From NCBI GenBank assembly GCA_050699055.1, contig JBOHCT010000044.1:1-22398 (forward strand): 22,398 nt of DNA. Direction: 5' to 3'. The stretch comes from JBOHCT01 sp050699055 (lineage in GTDB: Bacteria; Actinomycetota; Actinomycetes; Streptosporangiales; JBOHCT01). Positions 6,866-14,885 of the stretch are shown piece by piece (within the stretch, counting starts at the first letter, position 1; every line of letters starts with the position of its first letter). The notes beneath the pieces were generated by a model. It did not search any database and was not told where the DNA came from. It worked only from the letters and a program-made list of their open reading frames with translations. The position numbers were made by a program, and so were the translations under genes.

Positions 6866-7726
6866 TCAGACAGAAGCGGCCCGGCAGACCGAGCGCTGGC
6901 GGCCGAGGCCGCTGATCGTCAGCTCCACCACATCACCGTCCTCGAGGTAGCCGGTTGGCCGCATGCCCATACCGACCCCCGCGGGTGTCCCCGTGTTGAT
7001 CACGTCGCCGGGCTCGAGCACCATGAACTGGCTCAGGTACCACACGAGGTACGGCACCTTGAAGATCATCTCAGCGGTGGTGGACTTCTGCCGTGACTCG
7101 CCGCGCACCGTGAGAAGAAGGTCGAGGGCGTCCGGGTCGGGTACCTCGTCCGCGGTGACAAGCCAGGGCCCGGTCGGGTTGAACCCCTCGCAGGACTTGC
7201 CCTTGACCCACTGGCCGCCCCGTTCGAGCTGGTACTCACGCTCGGAGAGGTCGTTGGCGACGGCGTACCCGGCGACGCAGTCGGCGGCCCGCCGCTCGTC
7301 AGAGAGATAGCGCGCGCGAGTGCCGATGACGACGGCGAGCTCGACCTCGTAGTCGGTCTTGGTGCTGCCCGGCGGGATCAGGACGTCGTCGTACGGGCCG
7401 GCCAGCGTATTGGGCGCCTTCATGAAGACGACAGGCTCACTCGGCGGCGTCTGCCCGCTCTCGCGGGCATGGTCGGCATAGTTGAGCCCGATGCAGATGA
7501 TCTTGTCGGGGTGGGCGACCGGCGCGCCGACACGGACCGAGCCACCCTCGACGGACGGGAGGTCGGTGTCGCGCAGACCGGCGGCGAGGCGTTCCAGCCC
7601 ACCGCCCGCGAAGAACGCCGGGTCGTAGTCGCTGACAAGCGCACTCACGTCGAGGTAACGCTGACCGTCGTCGATCGCGACGGCGGGTCGTTCGCGGCCC
7701 ACTTCGCCGATACGCACGAGTTTCAC
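6866..7726 (-). CDS. Fumarylacetoacetate hydrolase family protein
   Basis: A 286-aa enzyme of the FAH superfamily, which cleaves or decarboxylates beta-diketo and 2-oxo acids with a divalent metal. Typical family sequences are GLNYADHARE (80-89), VVFMKAPNTLAGP (99-111), the metal-binding DYEVELAVVIG with E127 and E129, and N158-D-L-SERE with D159, then QWVKGKSCEGFNPTGPWLV and NTGTPAGVGMG. The N-terminal 70 residues are the usual small cap domain. The substrate cannot be read from the sequence; relatives act in catabolism of aromatic acids or deoxy-sugars. The start is GTG at 7726. A TAGGGT -10 box ends 6 nt before it, suggesting a leaderless transcript, although the AGGG inside it could also act as a short ribosome-binding site. 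The coiled-coil gene upstream on the same strand is 213 nt away. Confidence 0.92.
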   Translation of the reverse strand: MKLVRIGEVGRERPAVAIDDGQRYLDVSALVSDYDPAFFAGGGLERLAAGLRDTDLPSVEGGSVRVGAPVAHPDKIICIGLNYADHARESGQTPPSEPVVFMKAPNTLAGPYDDVLIPPGSTKTDYEVELAVVIGTRARYLSDERRAADCVAGYAVANDLSEREYQLERGGQWVKGKSCEGFNPTGPWLVTADEVPDPDALDLLLTVRGESRQKSTTAEMIFKVPYLVWYLSQFMVLEPGDVINTGTPAGVGMGMRPTGYLEDGDVVELTISGLGRQRSVCRAASV

Positions 7727-7732
7727 GCGCCG

Positions 7733-7738
7733 ACCCTA
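7733..7738 (-). promoter_or_regulatory. Putative -10 box (leaderless) of the FAH-family gene
   Basis: On the minus strand TAGGGT fits TANNNT and stands 6 nt from the GTG start. The adjacent inverted repeat at 7740-7782 covers the region where a -35 and operator would be. No -35 consensus is visible. Confidence 0.45.
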
Positions 7739-7739
7739 T

Positions 7740-7782
7740 CGGGTCGTGGCGGTGCGGGCCCACGTGCCCCCCCCACGACCCG
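7740..7782. promoter_or_regulatory. Large inverted repeat abutting the FAH-family promoter, candidate operator
   Basis: Perfect 10-bp arms, CGGGTCGTGG (7740-7749) and CCACGACCCG (7773-7782), flank a 23-nt centre that itself contains the palindrome CACGTG. The left arm begins 1 nt from the proposed -10 box on the minus strand, a place where a bound repressor would block RNA polymerase. No regulator gene is adjacent, so the binder is unknown. Confidence 0.45.
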
Positions 7783-7894
7783 TTCTGGGACGGAAGGCAG
7801 ACACCCATCTTTCCGGGGCGGCGGTCAGACCCCCTCCATGATCCGCACTTGCGGTCTGAACGAACAGCAGCCTGCCGAACTCGACCGCGAACCG

Positions 7895-7948
7895 GGACCA
7901 TGGTCCGCTGGCGACGTCGACCGTAGCCCCTCGACCGGATCATGGTCC
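7895..7948. repeat. Two near-palindromic GGAYCATGGTCC boxes in the gap upstream of the FAH-family gene
   Basis: GGACCATGGTCC (7895-7906) is a perfect 12-bp palindrome; a one-mismatch copy, GGATCATGGTCC, lies at 7937-7948 and overlaps the end of the coiled-coil gene. Both are followed by GCTGG, and they are 42 bp apart, about four helical turns. They may be protein-binding sites or a small duplication. I see no gene in the rest of 7783-7939. Confidence 0.35.
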
Positions 7949-9058
7949 GCTGGTCCCGTCCCCTGGTTCCGCTCCCTCCGGCTCATCCGCCGTCCTCGAC
8001 TCGCCGTGAGCGCGGCGCAGCAGCGCCTCGGCCAGAGCGAGCACGCTGTCCTCGACAGCCGCGAGCCGGTCGCGGGTCTGGACGTTGGCGTTCTCGAGGA
8101 TCCTGCCGACGACACTGCCGACCGCCGTCTCGACCTCGGCGCGGTCGGGCCGGGTACGCAGGTCACGACCGACGTCGCTGACGGCCTCCGCTACGCGGAG
8201 CTCTGCCTGCTTGATCCGCTCGTCAAGGGCGTCGATCCGTTCCGAGTAGTCGATGAACGGCCGGTTGCTGAGCTCGGTGAGTCGCCGGTGGACCTCCGAG
8301 ACACGCAGGGCGTCCGGTATCTGCTCCACCCGTTCGTGCAGGCCGCCGACCCGATCGTCGAGCCCGTCGAGGCGTCCCTGTATTCCGTCGAGTCGTCCAT
8401 CCACGCCGACGACCCGCCCGGACACCCCCTCGACGCGGCTCCCCACGCCCTCCAGCGCGGTGTCGACGCGTTCGCCGAGCTGGTCGAGAGCGCCCCTCAA
8501 CAGCTCGGCGCGTTCGGCCAGCGACGACAGGGCCTCCTCGAGACGCCCGAAGCGCGCCGCGGCCGCCTCGAGCGTGCCCTGCAGTCCATCGAGACGCTTG
8601 GACAGGTCGTCGAAACGACGGGCGTTGTCGCGCGCGGTCTCCGCGATCGACTGGATCCCCCCGAGGGTCTCGTCGACACTCTCGGCCACGACACCGATGT
8701 CCGCCCACAGGGCAGGCAGATCGGCTATCGGCTCGACCTGCTCACGGACATGGTCCATGCGCTCCGCGAGGTGCTCCGACCACTCGGGTACGGGCTGCTC
8801 GGGAGCGCCGTCGAGCGTGTCCTGCAGACCCGCCTCCAGGGACTCCAGGCGCCGCAAGACGTCACCGAGCTCGCGATCACGCACGCCCTGAAGGACCCAC
8901 TCGACGCCTTCGAGGCGCGCACGGATGTCGGTCAGGGCCGCGGCCTGCGAGCGTTGTTCGTCGGCCTGGTCCTGGGCGACACGGGTGAGCAGCTCACGCA
9001 TGCGGTCGGAGACGAGGGGCGCCCCTGTCCGGGAGCTGTCGTCAGCCGAGTGGTTCAC
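7940..9058 (-). CDS. Coiled-coil protein of unknown function
   Basis: I do not recognise this 372-aa protein. It has no signal peptide, no membrane segment and no catalytic motif. From about residue 15 to 345 it is nearly all charged, leucine-rich helix with heptad spacing, broken by short segments such as APEQPVPEW near residue 85. The part around residues 205-250 has a striking 7-residue periodicity of the type VxGRLDGIQGRLDGLDDRVGGL, as seen in long parallel coiled coils. The last 25 residues are acidic and Gly/Pro-rich. The start is GTG at 9058, preceded by a strong AAGGAG (plus-strand 9065-9070) with 6-nt spacing; a TAGAGT -10-like box lies at 9086-9091. It stands between a methyltransferase and an FAH-family gene on the same strand. 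A structural or scaffold role is only inference. Confidence 0.82.
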   Translation of the reverse strand: MNHSADDSSRTGAPLVSDRMRELLTRVAQDQADEQRSQAAALTDIRARLEGVEWVLQGVRDRELGDVLRRLESLEAGLQDTLDGAPEQPVPEWSEHLAERMDHVREQVEPIADLPALWADIGVVAESVDETLGGIQSIAETARDNARRFDDLSKRLDGLQGTLEAAAARFGRLEEALSSLAERAELLRGALDQLGERVDTALEGVGSRVEGVSGRVVGVDGRLDGIQGRLDGLDDRVGGLHERVEQIPDALRVSEVHRRLTELSNRPFIDYSERIDALDERIKQAELRVAEAVSDVGRDLRTRPDRAEVETAVGSVVGRILENANVQTRDRLAAVEDSVLALAEALLRRAHGESRTADEPEGAEPGDGTSGP

Positions 9059-9142
9059 CCGAGGCTCCTTCGACAGGATTCGCCTACTCTAGCGTCGCGG
9101 CTCCCGGGCGACGACGCGACACCCCGCCCGATCCGCATGTCG

Positions 9143-10312
9143 CTATGCCGGCTGACAGATCAGCGTGACGGGTGAGCCTGAGGCCCTGGTGAGAACGAGC
9201 ACCGCCGCACGCTCCCCGACCAGGCGGAGATCGCGGCGGAGGCCCTCGACGTCGATGGCGGAGCCCCGCTTCTTGATCGTCACCGTACCGACACCACGCT
9301 CGCGCAGCAGTGCCCGCAGCCGCTTCAGGGAGAACGGCAGCACATCGCTGATCTCGTAGGTTCGCGCGAACGGGGTCGAGGCGAGCCTGTCGCTCGTGAC
9401 GTAGGCGATCGAAGGGTCCAGCAGGGCGCCGTCGACGCGGGCCGCCACCTCGGCGACGAGACCCGCGCGGATGACCGCGCCGTCCGGCTCGTAGAGGTAA
9501 CGCCGGGGTGCGCGTACGGGCGGCGGGCCGAGAACGTCGTCTGGCACCAGTGTGGCGCCTGACGGCAGGAGGGTCGCCCTGCGGCGGGTCGCTGTCACGA
9601 GGTCACCGACCCAGAGGGCCGCCTCCTTCACCCCACCGTCCTGGGACACCCACTCCGCCTCGGTGTCGGCCGGCACCAGCCGGTGCGGGATGCCGGGGGC
9701 GACTTTCAAGCATCCACCGGGCGCGCGCCGAACGAGTGCCGTCGCCTCCTCGAACGAGGGCGCGTACGCCCGCGGGTCGAAAATCCGGCGTCCCCCGGCC
9801 CGTCGCGCGGGGTCGCAGAGGGCCGCGTCGTAGGCGCCCGTGTCGATGCCGGCCGCGGCCCCGCACGCGATGGTGACGCGTTCGCCGAGGTGGAGTGCGT
9901 CGGCGTTCGCCCGGGCCACCGCGCAGGTCAGAGGGTCGAGATCGACCCCGGAGACGTGGCACCCGACGCGTGCGAGCGCCACGAGGTCGCCGCCGACCCC
10001 GCAGCACAGGTCTGCCACGTGGTCGCGACCCGCGAAGCGGCGTGCCCGGTGTGCGGCCACGGTCGCCCTGGTGGTCTGCTCGAGGCCATCGGGCGTGAAG
10101 TACATGTGATCCGCCTCCGCGCCGAACTTCTCGCGTGCCCGCCTGCGCAGGCGGGTCTGCGTGAGGACGGCGGAGACCAGGGGAGCGGGGTGGTGGCGGC
10201 GGAGGCGTGCGGTCAGCTCTACCGGGGCGGCGTCGATGTCGTACGCTTGGATCTCGACAAGCAGTCGCTGGCCCGCGGGGGACAGGAGGGCGCGAAGTCC
10301 TTCGTGATCCAC
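9143..10312 (-). CDS. Class I SAM-dependent methyltransferase with THUMP-like C-terminal domain
   Basis: A 389-aa putative RNA or protein methyltransferase. The AdoMet-binding motif I is V99-ADLCCGVGGDL (to 110), followed by GVDLDP, and the catalytic-type motif is CDPARRAGGRR with D167-P-A-R. From about residue 270 the sequence (YLYEPDGAVIRAGLVAEVA, then EISDVLPFSLKRLRALL and VTIKKRG) matches the THUMP-like domain that follows a methyltransferase core in this actinobacterial family. The GTG at 10312 is chosen because GAGGGG (plus-strand 10319-10324) lies 6 nt upstream; a longer frame to 10441 would run through the groES promoter and CIRCE. It is divergent from groES. The substrate is unknown; N-terminal residues 50-80 (QTRLRRRAREKFGAEADHMYFTPDG) are conserved-looking and may contact RNA. 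Confidence 0.9.
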   Translation of the reverse strand: MDHEGLRALLSPAGQRLLVEIQAYDIDAAPVELTARLRRHHPAPLVSAVLTQTRLRRRAREKFGAEADHMYFTPDGLEQTTRATVAAHRARRFAGRDHVADLCCGVGGDLVALARVGCHVSGVDLDPLTCAVARANADALHLGERVTIACGAAAGIDTGAYDAALCDPARRAGGRRIFDPRAYAPSFEEATALVRRAPGGCLKVAPGIPHRLVPADTEAEWVSQDGGVKEAALWVGDLVTATRRRATLLPSGATLVPDDVLGPPPVRAPRRYLYEPDGAVIRAGLVAEVAARVDGALLDPSIAYVTSDRLASTPFARTYEISDVLPFSLKRLRALLRERGVGTVTIKKRGSAIDVEGLRRDLRLVGERAAVLVLTRASGSPVTLICQPA

Positions 10313-10348
10313 GGTGATCCCCTCACTGCAGTGTGGTCGCGCTCGAAG

Positions 10349-10377
10349 TTGACTGTCGCACCCGTCGGGCATACTGT
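10349..10377 (+). promoter_or_regulatory. groES-groEL promoter
   Basis: TTGACT (10349-10354) and TACTGT (10372-10377) are separated by exactly 17 nt, a good match to the vegetative (HrdB/SigA-type) promoter. Transcription would begin around 10384, inside the left arm of CIRCE, so a bound HrcA repressor would block initiation. The 202-nt gap 10313-10514 also contains a perfect CACTGCAGTG palindrome at 10324-10333, close to the divergent methyltransferase start; its role is unknown. Confidence 0.75.
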
Positions 10378-10381
10378 GCCA

Positions 10382-10408
10382 TTGGCACTCTCGAAGGGAG
10401 AGTGCCAA
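10382..10408. promoter_or_regulatory. CIRCE element (HrcA operator)
   Basis: TTGGCACTC-N9-GAGTGCCAA is a perfect 9-bp inverted repeat with the 9-nt spacer that defines CIRCE (consensus TTAGCACTC-N9-GAGTGCTAA; here A to G in the left arm with the matching C in the right). It overlaps the expected transcription start of groES, which is the usual arrangement for heat-inducible repression by HrcA. The hrcA gene is not in the window. Confidence 0.95.
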
Positions 10409-10514
10409 TGCAGTACTCATGCGACATGGTCGGTCTGGCACCCGCGACGACAGGCCGCCGTTGTCGCCTTCAAGTCTTTCGAATTCATGTGGCTTCCGAA
10501 GGGGAGGTCAGATC

Positions 10515-10826
10515 GTGACGACCGCCACAAAGGTGACGATCAAGCCGCTCGAGGACCGTATTGTGGTCCAGCCCTCCGAGGCGGAGGAGACGACCGCCTC
10601 AGGTCTCGTCATCCCGGATACGGCGAAGGAGAAGCCCCAGGAGGGCAAGGTCATCGCCGTCGGCCCGGGGCGCTGGGACGACGAGGGCGAGCGGCGTATC
10701 CCGCTCGACGTCAACGAGGGCGACACCGTCCTCTACAGCAAGTACGGTGGCACGGAGGTGAAGTACTCCGGCGAGGAGTACCTCGTGCTCTCCGCACGCG
10801 ATGTGCTCGCCGTCATCGAGAGGTAA
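10515..10826 (+). CDS. groES: Co-chaperonin GroES
   Basis: 10-kDa chaperonin, 103 aa, lid of the GroEL folding chamber. The GTG at 10515 is preceded by GGGGAGG (10501-10507) at 7-nt spacing, and the protein then begins VTTATKVTIKPLEDRIVVQ, the normal N-terminus; an ATG at 10419 in the same frame only adds unrelated residues across the leader. The mobile loop is EAEETTASGLVIPDTAKEKPQEG, followed by the roof and C-terminal strands VNEGDTVLYSKYGGTEVKYSGEEYLVLSARDVLAVIE. A leader of roughly 130 nt separates the CIRCE-overlapping promoter from the start codon. groEL follows after a 72-nt gap that contains a strong hairpin. Confidence 0.97.
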   Translation: MTTATKVTIKPLEDRIVVQPSEAEETTASGLVIPDTAKEKPQEGKVIAVGPGRWDDEGERRIPLDVNEGDTVLYSKYGGTEVKYSGEEYLVLSARDVLAVIER

Positions 10827-10844
10827 GACCCCGCACGCTGTGAA

Positions 10845-10877
10845 CGCCGGCCCCGGGCGGGGACGCCCGGGGCGGCG
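10845..10877 (+). terminator. Strong GC hairpin between groES and groEL (attenuator or processing site)
   Basis: CGCCG-G-CCCCGGGC / GCCCGGGG-CGGCG folds into a 13-bp stem with one bulged G (10850) and a 6-nt loop (10859-10864). It ends 4 nt before the groEL ribosome-binding site GAGAGGA (10882-10888) and has no T-tract. It could terminate part of the transcripts, protect the groES mRNA 3' end, or mark an RNase cut. Confidence 0.5.
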
Positions 10878-10898
10878 GCACGAGAGGACCACCCGTTT

Positions 10899-12515
<1,617 letters not shown>

Positions 12516-12525
12516 CGCGTTTTCA

Positions 12526-12577
12526 GCGCGAGAGGCGGTCGCTGGGTGTCTGGCCCGGCGGCCGCCTCTCCTCGCGC
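12526..12577 (+). terminator. Terminator-like hairpin after groEL
   Basis: GCGCG-AGAGGCGG (12526-12538) pairs with CCGCCTCT-CCT-CGCGC (12562-12577), 13 bp with a 3-nt bulge and a 23-nt loop, starting 10 nt after the groEL stop. It has no T-tract, as is common in high-GC actinobacteria. A second small hairpin, CGGGCA-ATG-TGCCCG, lies at 12604-12618. The gap 12516-12775 contains no gene that I can support. Confidence 0.55.
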
Positions 12578-12708
12578 GTGCGGCAGGCCCCCGACGCGGC
12601 GTCCGGGCAATGTGCCCGCCCACCCCTCCGCGCCTCGAGATCTGCTTCTCTGGTCCGGTCCGGCAGTATTCTGCGCTCTCGGACCACCGACGCGGATCAT
12701 GGTCGTGT

Positions 12709-12754
12709 GCGAGCGCTCAGCCACGGGCCAGGCGCGCGAGCGCTCAGTCACGGG
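12709..12754. repeat. Direct repeat of 19 bp in the groEL/M15 peptidase convergent gap
   Basis: GCGAGCGCTCAGYCACGGG occurs at 12709-12727 and 12736-12754 with one difference (C or T) and a 27-bp period; a degenerate third copy (GCGAGCCCTCA) begins at 12768 and overlaps the peptidase stop. Each good copy contains the palindrome GAGCGCTC. It may be part of the transcription-end region of the convergent genes. Confidence 0.6.
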
Positions 12755-12775
12755 GGCATGTGCGTGCGCGAGCCC

Positions 12776-14038
12776 TCAACGACGCGGGATCCCGGCGAGC
12801 TGGAAGTGCATGGGGTCTGTCCAGTCCCAATCGCCGCCCCATGCGAACCCCCATTTCTTGAAGATCGCGACCACCCGGGAGTCCCATCCTCCCCGGGTTC
12901 CGCGCTGGTTCTCGGCGACGTTGAGGTCGATCGCGACCCCCCAGGTGTGCAGGGAGATCGGCTTGCCCGGGTCCCTGTCGACGAAGCGTGGCACGTAGCA
13001 TCCGCCGTACGCGCTGGGGTGGATCTCGCCCGCGAGGCCCAGGCGCACGATTTCCCTGAGGGCGCCGCGCAGCTGACGGAACATCAGACGGTTGCAGGTG
13101 ACCTCGCCGAGGATGGGTACCCGCTCGGTACGGATGTTCCGCGCGACCCATCCGGGATCGGGTCGGATCGTCCCGTCGGAGTAGGCGTGGTAGCTGAACG
13201 ACCCGAGGGCCCGCGCGGCCGCGTTCCCCGTTTTGAACGCCCGTCCTGCTCTCGGCGCCGGAGTCGCGGGTCCAAGGCGTCGTACCTGCACATCCTTGCC
13301 CGTGACACGGCGTACGGCGGCCGCCAGACGGCCGACAGGAACCCCGCTCACCGCGAGCAGCATGGCGTTGCGTGGGCGCATCCCGAGACGCCGGCCGACC
13401 GAGCGGTCGACGACCACGTCGACACCAGGGACCGTGGTGGCGTACGCCCCGATGCGCAGGTGCGGTCCGTGCGGACCGCCCAGGACGAAACGGCCCCCGA
13501 GCGGGAGGTCGAGGGCGTGGGCCACGGCGCCGGTCACCGCCGCGTCACCGTCGGCGATCGCCCGCCACAACGCGTCGGCGTGCGCCGTGGCCTCTGACGT
13601 GAAGGATCGGTAGACCGCGGGGTCCACGCCGCCGACCGTCGTGGCCTGATCACGAACCGTAGCGGCGGCCAGCGCGAGTACAGTAGCCGCCCGCACCCCA
13701 TCAAGATGGCGAACCCGGCCGGTGACGGTCCGGGGAAGCGGCCGAGGGCCGACCACGAGGAGGTCGGGCGCGACTCGGTGTACAGACCTGGTGTCGGGTA
13801 CCCGGGCGCGATTGTCGGAACTGTAGACGGCCTGGGCAGCGGGGTGCGGGGAGAGGCCAGCGGGGCGCGGTGGGGGCACCGCGCGCTCCAGCGTGGTCCC
13901 GCCGAGCGGGCCAGCCGCCCCTCCCGCGAACGCCGCCAGCGCGGTGACGAGGACACCGTAGCGGAGCGTACGCATCATTCCACGGACGGGGACCGCGTGC
14001 GGGACGCGGTGTCGCGCGGCGCGTCGAGGTACTTCCAA
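12776..14038 (-). CDS. Secreted M15-family peptidase (D-alanyl-D-alanine carboxypeptidase-like)
   Basis: Predicted exported zinc peptidase acting on peptidoglycan stem peptides; 420 aa from the TTG at 14038. That start is favoured by GGAGGA (plus-strand 14045-14050) at 6-nt spacing, giving a long basic n-region before the hydrophobic LRYGVLVTALAAFAGGAAG signal segment (about 25-43). ATG at 13978 or 13975 would give a conventional short signal peptide but has poor ribosome-binding sequence. The C-terminal VanY/M15 domain has the zinc ligands H364-x6-D371 in SLHTWGVAIDLN and H411 in DPMHFQL, with D408 as the probable catalytic acid. Residues about 90-255 (including TTVGGVDPAVYRSFTS and LDLPLGGRFVLGG) resemble the extracytoplasmic core domain of MacB/FtsX-type permeases; this is inference. 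Divergent from the sigma-factor gene. Confidence 0.88.
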   Translation of the reverse strand: MEVPRRAARHRVPHAVPVRGMMRTLRYGVLVTALAAFAGGAAGPLGGTTLERAVPPPRPAGLSPHPAAQAVYSSDNRARVPDTRSVHRVAPDLLVVGPRPLPRTVTGRVRHLDGVRAATVLALAAATVRDQATTVGGVDPAVYRSFTSEATAHADALWRAIADGDAAVTGAVAHALDLPLGGRFVLGGPHGPHLRIGAYATTVPGVDVVVDRSVGRRLGMRPRNAMLLAVSGVPVGRLAAAVRRVTGKDVQVRRLGPATPAPRAGRAFKTGNAAARALGSFSYHAYSDGTIRPDPGWVARNIRTERVPILGEVTCNRLMFRQLRGALREIVRLGLAGEIHPSAYGGCYVPRFVDRDPGKPISLHTWGVAIDLNVAENQRGTRGGWDSRVVAIFKKWGFAWGGDWDWTDPMHFQLAGIPRR

Positions 14039-14255
14039 CCGTTGTCCTCCGCCTCACGGCACGTACGAATGCACAACGAACGCGGGTGTCAAAGGTGACG
14101 CGCGACGAGTGGAACCCGGTCATGAAAACAGACCGTAAGCCCACGAATGCGGTGCGTAAAAGAATGTCCTCCCGGGGCTTTTGTTCGCAAGAACGTGATC
14201 AATTCGTGTCCATATTATTGACCCTATTGGTGGCCGGAACCGGCATCATAGCTCC
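14039..14255. promoter_or_regulatory. AT-richer divergent promoter region between M15 peptidase and sigma factor genes
   Basis: This 217-nt gap is visibly poorer in G+C than its surroundings, especially 14120-14230. It contains TATTAT (14213-14218), TTGACC (14218-14223) and the small inverted repeat GTTC-GCAA-GAAC (14183-14194). CATCAT (14244-14249) stands 6 nt before the sigma-factor GTG and could be a degenerate -10 of a leaderless transcript. I cannot assign a definite promoter for either gene. Confidence 0.4.
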
Positions 14256-14885
14256 GTGCCTCTTGAGCCCTACGGCGTCGGCGTCACCGCTCCTCAGCTT
14301 CCCAATGAGCCAGGCGAGCCCGCCGACGACACCGATCTCGGTGAGATCGCGTCTCGTGCGATCAACGGTGAGCGTGGTGCCGTAGAGCAGCTGATCACGA
14401 GCATCAGGCCGTTGGTCGTACGCTATTGCAGGGCCAGGCTGGGCCGTATCTCAGGCATGTACCACGCTGCCGACGACGTCGCTCAAGAGGTCTGCGTCGC
14501 GGTCATCGCGGCCTTGCCGCGGTATCGCGACCTCGGGCGTCCTTTCGCGTCCTTCGTCTACGGCATCGCCGCGCACAAGGTTGCTGATGCTCAGCGCTCC
14601 GCCGTGCGTGCGGCCGTCCCCACCGACGAGGTTCCCGACGAGCTCGACGATACCCCCGGGCCGGAGGAACATGTCGTGCGCGCGAGCGAGGCCCAGCGCG
14701 CCCGTGACCTACTCGACTATCTTCCGGAGCAGCAGCGTGAGCTGCTGCTCCTTCGTGTCATGGGGGGACTGACCGCTGAGCAAACGGGTACTATCATGCA
14801 CATGTCGGCCGGGGCCATAAGGGTCGCGCAACACCGTGCGCTGCAGCGGTTGCGCGCGCTCGCGCTCGAGGGAGTGCAGGCGTGA
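14256..14885 (+). CDS. shbA: RNA polymerase sigma factor, SigD/ShbA type
   Basis: Group 4-like (ECF-size) sigma factor of 209 aa. Region 2 runs from about residue 25 to 110, with RPLVVRYCRARLG, the DDVAQEVCVAVIAALPRYRD core (region 2.2-2.3) and PFASFVYGIAAHKVADAQR (2.4). Region 4 starts near 150 with LLDYLPEQQRELLLLRVMGGLTAEQTG and ends with the recognition helix GAIRVAQHRALQRLRAL. The sequence closely resembles M. tuberculosis SigD and occupies the same place as ShbA in Streptomyces, between groEL1 and guaB. In Streptomyces ShbA drives transcription of the principal sigma gene hrdB; that role here is inference. The stop overlaps the start of the anti-sigma gene (GTGA). No Shine-Dalgarno precedes the GTG, so it may be leaderless. 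Confidence 0.92.
   Translation: MPLEPYGVGVTAPQLPNEPGEPADDTDLGEIASRAINGERGAVEQLITSIRPLVVRYCRARLGRISGMYHAADDVAQEVCVAVIAALPRYRDLGRPFASFVYGIAAHKVADAQRSAVRAAVPTDEVPDELDDTPGPEEHVVRASEAQRARDLLDYLPEQQRELLLLRVMGGLTAEQTGTIMHMSAGAIRVAQHRALQRLRALALEGVQA

Noticed and set aside
7469..9175. Plus-strand open frame of 568 codons antisense to the FAH-family and coiled-coil genes
   Set aside because: The minus-strand genes have family motifs or a strong ribosome-binding site and heptad pattern. The plus frame crosses the intergenic gap and shows no recognisable domain.
10313..10441. N-terminal extension of the THUMP-like methyltransferase to 10441
   Set aside because: It would run through the groES promoter and CIRCE; the GTG at 10312 has its own ribosome-binding site.
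10419..10514. Upstream ATG for groES at 10419
   Set aside because: The extra 32 residues do not resemble GroES and GGGGAGG precedes the GTG at 10515 at good spacing.
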